DNA of 17,527 nucleotides from an uncultured Clostridia bacterium (GTDB lineage Bacteria; Bacillota; Clostridia; Christensenellales; Aristaeellaceae): NCBI GenBank assembly GCA_934631055.1, contig CAKTXP010000031.1, forward strand, positions 1 to 17,527. The letters run 5' to 3'. A program made the position numbers and the translations under genes. The first letter of the stretch is position 1; every line of letters begins with the position of its first letter. Below are positions 13,277 through 17,527 of this stretch, piece after piece. Below the pieces are notes generated by a model. That model made no database searches and was not told the DNA's origin. It was given only the letters and a program-made list of their open reading frames with translations.

Positions 13277-14224
13277 TTATTTCGCGTACCCGATCCTTGC
13301 GACGATGCCCTGCGCGAAATCGCCGAATTTTTCGCCGAACAGATTCAGTCCGCCGACGTGCTGCGCGTCCGCATGAACGCCGATGCGCAGGGAGATGTAG
13401 TCCTGCTGATCCAGATGGAGGTCGGACAGCTTGACAGAGGAAAGCGCCGTGCCGTCGAGCGTACTGCCGTATTCGTCGATGCGCCAGGTCTTGAGCAAGC
13501 CGTACTGCGAGGACGTGTCGCTCCACCAGGATGGATTGAACCGCCCGCGCCGCCCGCCGTAATCGCCCGGGCTTGTCCATACGCCCAGCTCATGCCCGCA
13601 TACGCTCACGAAAATGTCGCTCTTGAAATCGTCGCGGTACATCGGCGCATTGGAAGAGACTTCCATCGTGAATTCCAGCGACTCCACCTGATTCGGAGAG
13701 ATCTCGCCGAGCGAAAAGCGATATTCCAGCTCGCCGGATTCAAACCAGAGCATCTGCGCGTTGAATCGGTCGGGATGGTAAAAGGTTCGCGGGGCGTTGC
13801 TTTCGCCAATCCACGCATGCTCGGACACGATGCCGCATTCGGGACGGATATCCTGCGCGGAAGAATAGCTTCCGATCGGCAGACTGAGCGTCAGCGCGCT
13901 GACGCCGTCCTGTAATTCGGGGACAAGGCGCATGCTGACCGAGTCGATGCGTCGGGAGCAGAGCTTCATCGCGCCGCGGATGCCGGGCTGGATCTCGGTA
14001 TAGATGAGTCCGGATTCCTCAAGCTGGCGCACGTTCAGCGCCGCCGTGGAAACGGGCATGCTCAACGCGTCGGCGATCTCGTTGACGTTCATCGACCGCG
14101 AGGACAGCAGCGCCAGCATCCTGACGCGCAGCGGGGAAGAGAGCGCCTTAGCGACCGGACAGAGACGCTCGATCTCGTTTAAAGAGAGATTGATGTGCTT
14201 GCTTTCGTCCGCGTGAATAGACAC
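13277..14224 (-). CDS. ArsR-like winged-helix transcriptional regulator with large C-terminal domain
   Basis: The 315-residue protein begins with a winged helix-turn-helix domain (about 20-95): CPVAKALSSPLRVRMLALL, then MNVNEIADALSMPVSTAALNVRQLEESGLI, typical of the ArsR/SmtB fold. The remaining 210 or so residues are rich in beta-strand-like segments and aromatic residues, and probably form a ligand-sensing sandwich. I recall a similar plan in ArsR-type regulators of COG4189. No metal-binding Cys motif typical of ArsR is visible in the DNA-binding part. The start is GTG at 14224 with AAAAGGAGGTG about 8-10 bases upstream. The frame stays open to 14344 and would add a hydrophobic helix, but without a binding site. 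It may regulate itself and the MBOAT operon through a shared promoter motif. Confidence 0.82.
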   Translation of the reverse strand: MSIHADESKHINLSLNEIERLCPVAKALSSPLRVRMLALLSSRSMNVNEIADALSMPVSTAALNVRQLEESGLIYTEIQPGIRGAMKLCSRRIDSVSMRLVPELQDGVSALTLSLPIGSYSSAQDIRPECGIVSEHAWIGESNAPRTFYHPDRFNAQMLWFESGELEYRFSLGEISPNQVESLEFTMEVSSNAPMYRDDFKSDIFVSVCGHELGVWTSPGDYGGRRGRFNPSWWSDTSSQYGLLKTWRIDEYGSTLDGTALSSVKLSDLHLDQQDYISLRIGVHADAQHVGGLNLFGEKFGDFAQGIVARIGYAK

Positions 14225-14338
14225 GATACGGACACCTCCTTTTGCCGGAGAGATCGGTCTGCGCTCGCTCATGAATCCCCAAACGGACAGAAAAACGCAG
14301 GATAAAACCGCGATTACAACATAAACGATGCACAAAAC

Positions 14339-14354
14339 AATCAATTTGATTTAT
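14339..14354 (-). promoter_or_regulatory. Operator candidate at the regulator's own promoter
   Basis: ATAAATCAAATTGATT (14354-14339) overlaps the last bases of the -10 box and the start site. Its core AATCAA and TTGATT is a perfect palindrome around one A. The related site at 13118-13103 sits in the same place relative to the MBOAT promoter. Confidence 0.4.
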
Positions 14355-14381
14355 TATACAGCATAAAGTGATTAAATACAA
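14353..14381 (-). promoter_or_regulatory. Sigma-A promoter of the regulator gene
   Basis: TTGTAT (14381-14376) and TATAAT (14358-14353) are 17 bases apart. The start site near 14346 gives a leader of about 120 bases before the GTG start at 14224. Confidence 0.78.
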
Positions 14382-14460
14382 GGCGGTTTTTTGGAGAACC
14401 TGCGAAAAATGTCGAAATGCAGCAATGTTTCAACGGAAATGGAAAAAACGACAGAACAAA

Positions 14461-14524
14461 AGCCCTCTCAGCTTCTTCAAGCGCCGCCTTCAAAGCTGGC
14501 TGACCTGAAAGGACTGAGAAGGCT
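14461..14524 (-). terminator. Palindromic repeat of the AGCCCTCTCAG family, probable terminator of the aminotransferase gene
   Basis: On the minus strand AGCCTTCTCAG (14524-14514) pairs at 10 of 11 positions with CTGAGAGGGCT (14471-14461), enclosing a 42-base partly paired loop. A T-rich run (TTTGTTCTGTCGTTTTTT) follows at once. It lies 13 bases past the aminotransferase stop codon. The long loop is unusual for an intrinsic terminator. Confidence 0.5.
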
Positions 14525-14537
14525 GAATGAAAAGGAA

Positions 14538-15728
14538 TCAGTATTCCGCCTTGACGAACTTTTCAAACGCATCCAGCGAACGGACGACCTTCTGCGTGTC
14601 GGTGCAATACGCGATGCGGAAATAGCCCGGAATGCCGAAGGAATCGCTCGGAACGAGAATCAGCCCGTAGGGAAGCGCTTTTTTGCTGAACGCATTCGCG
14701 TCGGCTTCCAGCGCCTTGGGGAACATATAGAACGTGCCGCCCGGGCGCACAATCTCAAAGCCGAGCCTGCTCAAGCCATCGTAGAGGATGTTCATGTTGG
14801 TTTCGTAGACGGAAAGGTCTGCGGTCATATCGCAGCAATCCGCCGCGGCAAGCTGAATGACGGAGGACGGGCAGTTATGCCCGATGCCGCGGGAGATCTG
14901 CCCGCACATGTTGACCAGCAGCGCGGAAACGCCGCTTGCGGGATTGACTGCGACATAGCCGATGCGTTCGCCCGGAACGGACAGGCTCTTGGAGAAGGAA
15001 TAGCAGGAGATCGTCCGCGGATAATACAGCGACGCATAGGGAACCTGATGCCCGTCAAAGGCGATTTCGCGATAGGGTTCGTCGGAAATCAGCCAGATCT
15101 CATGCCCGAAATCGCGCTCCTTTTTCGCCAGCAGCGCCGCCATGTCCTTGAGCGTTTCCTCGGAATAGACCGCGCCGGACGGGTTATTGGGCGTGTTGAT
15201 GAGAATCGCCTGAACGGACGGGGTGAGCATGCGATCGAATTCCTCGAAGTTAATCTGGAAATTCTCGGTGTTGGCGGGAACGACGCGCAGGTTTAGTCCC
15301 GCGCCCGCCGTATACGGTCTATACTCCGGAAAATACGGCGCGAAGGTCAGAATATCGTCGCCGGGTTTCGTGACCAGCCGGAAGGCATGCGCCAGTGCGC
15401 CCGCCGCGCCGCTGGTCATGAAGATGTCGTTCATCGTGTAGTTCATGCCGAAACGGCGGTTCAGCGACGCGGCAATCTTTTCGCGGACGGAAGGAATACC
15501 CAGGCTCGGACTGTATCCGTGGACGAGCATCGGGTCGCCGTGGTCGAGCAGGTCTTTGATGCGCGCGTTGAACGCGGCGGGAACGGGAACGGACGGATTG
15601 CCAAGGCTGAAATCGAAGATATCTTCCGGACGGAGATAGGGGTGTGCGGCGATATCGTTGGCATATTCGTTCAGCTCTCGGATAACGGATTTGCCGGTCA
15701 GCATGGCTTTGTAGGCTTCGTTGATCAT
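14538..15728 (-). CDS. PLP-dependent aminotransferase, class I/II (fold type I)
   Basis: The 396-residue cytosolic enzyme has the aspartate-aminotransferase fold signatures. These are YSLGNP-type N-terminus (FSLGNPSVPVP, 40-50), HGYSPSLGIPSVREKIA (70-86), the TSGAAGALA PLP-phosphate loop (105-113), NTPNNPSG (178-185), SDEPYREI (215-222) and SFSKSLSVPGERIGY (244-258, with Lys247 forming the PLP Schiff base). The substrate cannot be read from the sequence. Two ATG codons compete for the start. AAGGGAG lies only 3 bases before 15734 but 9 before 15728, so I chose the latter. It stands between the repeat island and its own terminator-like palindrome, apparently a single-gene unit. No good promoter is visible upstream. 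It could supply an amino acid to the nearby adenylation system, but nothing in the sequence proves that. Confidence 0.92.
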   Translation of the reverse strand: MINEAYKAMLTGKSVIRELNEYANDIAAHPYLRPEDIFDFSLGNPSVPVPAAFNARIKDLLDHGDPMLVHGYSPSLGIPSVREKIAASLNRRFGMNYTMNDIFMTSGAAGALAHAFRLVTKPGDDILTFAPYFPEYRPYTAGAGLNLRVVPANTENFQINFEEFDRMLTPSVQAILINTPNNPSGAVYSEETLKDMAALLAKKERDFGHEIWLISDEPYREIAFDGHQVPYASLYYPRTISCYSFSKSLSVPGERIGYVAVNPASGVSALLVNMCGQISRGIGHNCPSSVIQLAAADCCDMTADLSVYETNMNILYDGLSRLGFEIVRPGGTFYMFPKALEADANAFSKKALPYGLILVPSDSFGIPGYFRIAYCTDTQKVVRSLDAFEKFVKAEY

Positions 15729-15788
15729 GGACATTCACTCCCTTATAGTTTTTTGGTCTGCTGTGAGCAGGGGGACGCGCTCCGCGGG

Positions 15789-15925
15789 CTTAGGGGATTA
15801 GGAGGATTGAAGCCATGCGCCCGCAGTGCGGGAAACAGCATGGCGGAAATCGGAAATCGCAAGGAGCGCTTGCGCGACTATGCGAGATTCCTAAGATTTC
15901 GATTTCTCCCCCTAAATCCCCTAAG
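15789..15925. repeat. 137-base inverted-repeat element (MITE-like) in the intergenic island
   Basis: CTTAGGGGATTAGG (15789-15802) returns inverted at 15911-15925 with one extra base. Further in, GGAAATCGGAAATC-like and GATTTCGATTTC-like stretches (about 15845-15860 and 15895-15907) also face each other, so most of the element can fold as one long imperfect hairpin. I see no coding capacity and no clear target-site duplication. The bases between 15735 and 15788, before the aminotransferase, hold only a small CTGCT/AGCAG hairpin. Confidence 0.5.
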
Positions 15926-15986
15926 AACCCCGTCACCCCTGTTGAAACGAGCAGGGACACCCTGCACCCGGGAACGGGGGGCTACG

Positions 15987-16019
15987 CCCGGACTAACCGC
16001 CCTGCGGGGCGCGTCCGGG
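15987..16019. repeat. GC-rich nested hairpin
   Basis: CCCGGAC (15987-15993) pairs with GTCCGGG (16013-16019), and CGCCC (15998-16002) pairs with GGGCG (16007-16011) inside it. No T-tract follows on either strand. It joins the 137-base element to the next palindrome and is part of a tandem run of structured repeats. Confidence 0.5.
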
Positions 16020-16021
16020 GA

Positions 16022-16068
16022 CCTCATCTGACTTCGCTTCGCTCAGCCACCTTCCCCAAAGGGGAAGG
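16022..16068. repeat. CTTCCCC-AAA-GGGGAAG intergenic palindrome
   Basis: CCTTCCCC (16050-16057) and GGGGAAGG (16061-16068) form an 8-base stem over AAA. The preceding CTGACTTCGCTTCGCTCAG (16028-16046) has CTGA/TCAG ends. Palindromes of this type are familiar from intergenic regions of gut Clostridia. A frame across it would read as a fake peptide. Confidence 0.65.
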
Positions 16069-16101
16069 CAGAAGATACGATTCGGTTTTTCATATGTCTC
16101 A

Positions 16102-16177
16102 GCTATCGCGAAAGCGATAGCGTAGTCAGGGTGCAGGGAACAAGGTTCCCTGCTGGGGTTTGGGGCAAAGCCCTCAA
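16102..16177 (+). repeat. Triple-hairpin intergenic repeat, copy D
   Basis: Hairpin 1 uses arms 16102-16109 and 16114-16121 (GCTATCGC) closed by a GAAA loop. Hairpin 2 uses arms 16133-16141 and 16145-16153 (GCAGGGAAC, loop AAG), identical to copy C. Hairpin 3 combines the left arm of copies A and B (TTGGGGC) with the right arm of copy C (GCCCTCAA), leaving 4 pairs plus a G-T wobble. It ends 20 bases past the stop codon of the aldo/keto reductase, again with hairpin 3 next to the gene end. Confidence 0.85.
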
Positions 16178-16196
16178 CGTTTCCCCGTTTCTCTCG

Positions 16197-17198
16197 TCAC
16201 TCCGCGTCAAGCGCAAGCGCCGCGTCGATTTGGGCAAGCTCTTCTGCCGTCAGCTCAGGGAAATCGAGCGCCGCAATGTTTTCCGTAATCTGTTCCGGAC
16301 GGCTTGCGCCGATCAGCGCGGAAGTGACCGACGGGTCGCGCAGCGTCCATTGCAGGGCGAGCTGAGCAAGCGATTCGCCGCGCGCTTTCGCAATCTGGCT
16401 GAGCGCGTCGATGGCGGCGTGAAGCCCCGGCGTCAGCATGTCCGCTTTCAGATAGCGCGGGTCGTGCCCGATGCGGCTGTCTGCCGGAATGCCGGATTGA
16501 TACTTGCCCGTCAGCCGTCCGCCCGCAAGTGGCCCGAATGCAATCAAGCCTACGCCCTCGCGCGTCAGCACATCCGTCAGACCGCTTTCGATCTTCCGGT
16601 TCAGCATGGAGTAGTTCTCCTGATGGATGAGCATCGGCGTTCCCAGCTCGCGCAGGGTGCGGATGGCGACCTCCGTCTGTTCCGGCGTATAGCGGGAGAT
16701 GCCGACATACAGGGCTTTGCCGCTGCGCACGATCTGATCCAGCGCGCCCATCGTCTCCTCGATGGGCGTGTTCGGGTCGGGACGATGATGGTAGAAGATA
16801 TCGACGTAATCGACGTTCATCCGCTTGAGACTCTGGTCAAGGCTGGCGATCAAGTATTTTTTGCTGCCCCAGTTGCCGTAAGGCCCGGGCCACATGTCGT
16901 AGCCTGCCTTCGTCGAGAGGACAAGCTCGTCGCGATGCGGCTTCCAGTCCCGCTGCATATGGACGCCGAAATTGCGCTCGGCTTCGCCATAGGGCGGCCC
17001 ATAATTGTTCGCCATATCGAAATGGGTGATGCCGTTGTCAAACGCCGTGCGCAGGATATCGCGCTGGGTGCCGAACGGCGTGATATCGCCGAAATTATGC
17101 CATAGACCCAGCGACAGCGCGGGGAGCAGGAGACCACTCTTTCCACAGCGGCGGTAGCTCATCGTGTCGTAGCGGGCGGGGGAAGGAACGTAGGTCAT
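16197..17198 (-). CDS. Aldo/keto reductase, YghZ/Gpr-type (L-glyceraldehyde-3-phosphate reductase family)
   Basis: The 333-residue cytosolic oxidoreductase matches the YghZ-type subgroup of aldo/keto reductases. It has YRRCGKSGLLLPALSLGLWH (15-34), HFDMANNYGPP (59-69), STKAGYDMWPGPYG (95-108), YVDIFYHHRPDPNTP (131-145) and ALIGASRPEQ near the C-terminus, the NADPH-binding block. The catalytic tetrad is visible as Asp61, Tyr66, Lys97 and His138. E. coli YghZ (about 346 residues) reduces L-glyceraldehyde 3-phosphate and methylglyoxal with NADPH. The native substrate here is unknown. The start at 17198 has AAAGGAGG 6 bases upstream. It is a single-gene unit with its own promoter and ends against repeat D. 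Confidence 0.95.
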   Translation of the reverse strand: MTYVPSPARYDTMSYRRCGKSGLLLPALSLGLWHNFGDITPFGTQRDILRTAFDNGITHFDMANNYGPPYGEAERNFGVHMQRDWKPHRDELVLSTKAGYDMWPGPYGNWGSKKYLIASLDQSLKRMNVDYVDIFYHHRPDPNTPIEETMGALDQIVRSGKALYVGISRYTPEQTEVAIRTLRELGTPMLIHQENYSMLNRKIESGLTDVLTREGVGLIAFGPLAGGRLTGKYQSGIPADSRIGHDPRYLKADMLTPGLHAAIDALSQIAKARGESLAQLALQWTLRDPSVTSALIGASRPEQITENIAALDFPELTAEELAQIDAALALDAE

Positions 17199-17264
17199 AG
17201 TCAGCCTCCTTTAAACTCGAAAGCGAGAATGAGAGGAATTCAGATGGAAAGGTTTGATGGACGT

Positions 17265-17270
17265 ATTGTA
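17265..17270 (-). promoter_or_regulatory. Extended -10 promoter of the aldo/keto reductase
   Basis: TACAAT (17270-17265) is preceded by TGC, giving an extended -10 (TGN) element. The -35 region 17 bases upstream is T-rich but poor (TTTTCT). The start site would lie near 17258, about 60 bases before the gene. Confidence 0.5.
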
Positions 17271-17420
17271 GCACATTTTGAATAAAAAGAAAAGCAATCC
17301 TGCAAAAAAGCGGACATAGCAGCCTTCGTTTCCGCCGCAGTCTGCCCAGATACGGAATCTTTGATCACGCGGACGATTTTTCGCCATTTCCTATACGTCA
17401 AGAAAGAATCGGTCGGGACG

Positions 17421-17449
17421 TTGCGGGGGAAGGGTGGGTATGGTATACT
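17421..17449 (+). promoter_or_regulatory. Plus-strand promoter pointing out of the window
   Basis: TTGCGG (17421-17426) and TATACT (17444-17449) are 17 bases apart, with a TGG just before the -10. It would transcribe to the right, away from the aldo/keto reductase, so a divergent gene probably begins beyond the window. Between 17271 and 17420 I see no gene, only AT-rich sequence and unassigned DNA. Confidence 0.5.
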
Positions 17450-17495
17450 AAAACCGATACAAATGAAGATGGGAATGTCTGCCCGCGGGTTAGCG

Positions 17496-17524
17496 GAATC
17501 AGGTTTCGCTTCGCTCCCTGATTC
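17496..17524. repeat. Hairpin at the right edge, possibly part of another intergenic repeat
   Basis: GAATCAGG (17496-17503) pairs with CCTGATTC (17517-17524) over a 13-base loop containing CGCTTCGC, which resembles the CTTCGCTTCGCTC of the palindrome at 16022-16068. The window ends 3 bases later, so the full element cannot be seen. Confidence 0.45.
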
Positions 17525-17527
17525 TTG

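Noticed and set aside
13056..13580. N-terminal extension of the MBOAT protein
   Set aside because: It crosses the promoter, the palindromic repeat and the regulator's 3' end in another frame. The ATG at 13055 starts a normal MBOAT first helix.
15815..16120. Plus-strand frame of 101 codons in the intergenic island
   Set aside because: It spans three kinds of palindromic repeat, and its sequence is the translation of those repeats. No ribosome binding site or promoter.
29..16177. CRISPR array
   Set aside because: The repeats are few, far apart, in both orientations, multi-hairpin and variable. There are no regular spacers and no cas genes.

Overview
The window reads as chromosome of a fairly GC-rich Firmicute, most likely a gut-type member of the Clostridia. 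The evidence is AGGAGG-type ribosome binding sites, consensus sigma-A promoters (17-base spacers), ATG/GTG/TTG starts, tight co-oriented operons, and intergenic palindromes of the kind common in gut Clostridia. I cannot place it to genus. Every sizeable gene is on the minus strand, so transcription runs from high to low coordinates. The only plus-strand gene I support is a 48-codon membrane peptide.

In the direction of transcription the layout is as follows. A YghZ-type aldo/keto reductase (17198-16197). An intergenic island packed with palindromic repeats (15735-16196). A class I/II PLP aminotransferase (15728-14538). An ArsR-like winged-helix regulator with a large C-terminal domain (14224-13277). 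An MBOAT acyltransferase followed by two paralogous membrane-anchored SGNH proteins (13055-8726), transcribed from a near-perfect promoter. A second promoter, overlapping the end of that operon, drives a DltA-like adenylation enzyme and a PLP decarboxylase of the DAP-decarboxylase family (8625-5913). After a head-to-head pair of repeats come an acyl carrier protein and an M18 aminopeptidase (5651-4107), closed by an intrinsic terminator. Last is a four-gene operon (3674-121) encoding both halves of a D-glutamate-cyclase-like system (DUF4392 and DUF1445/YcsI) around PxpB and PxpC.

The centrepiece is the block 5421-13055. It contains all the functional classes of a dlt system: adenylation enzyme, carrier protein, MBOAT and a DltD-like SGNH protein. 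The order is not the usual dlt order, the SGNH protein is duplicated, and a PLP decarboxylase is translationally coupled to the adenylation enzyme. Adenylation enzyme plus carrier protein plus PLP decarboxylase resembles the carrier-tethered amino acid decarboxylation modules of butirosin (BtrJ/BtrI/BtrK) and vicenistatin (VinN/VinL/VinO). My inference is a surface-modification pathway that loads an amino acid on the carrier, may decarboxylate or otherwise process it there, and exports it through the MBOAT/SGNH machinery onto a cell-envelope polymer. The regulator's own promoter and the MBOAT promoter share a matching 16-base site over the transcription start, so the regulator may control the export half.

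Non-coding structure is rich. Four copies of a three-hairpin repeat (A-D) keep their stems through compensatory changes and mostly sit against the 3' ends of genes. A second palindrome family doubles as terminators. The pxp promoter is bracketed by a perfect 11-base inverted repeat.
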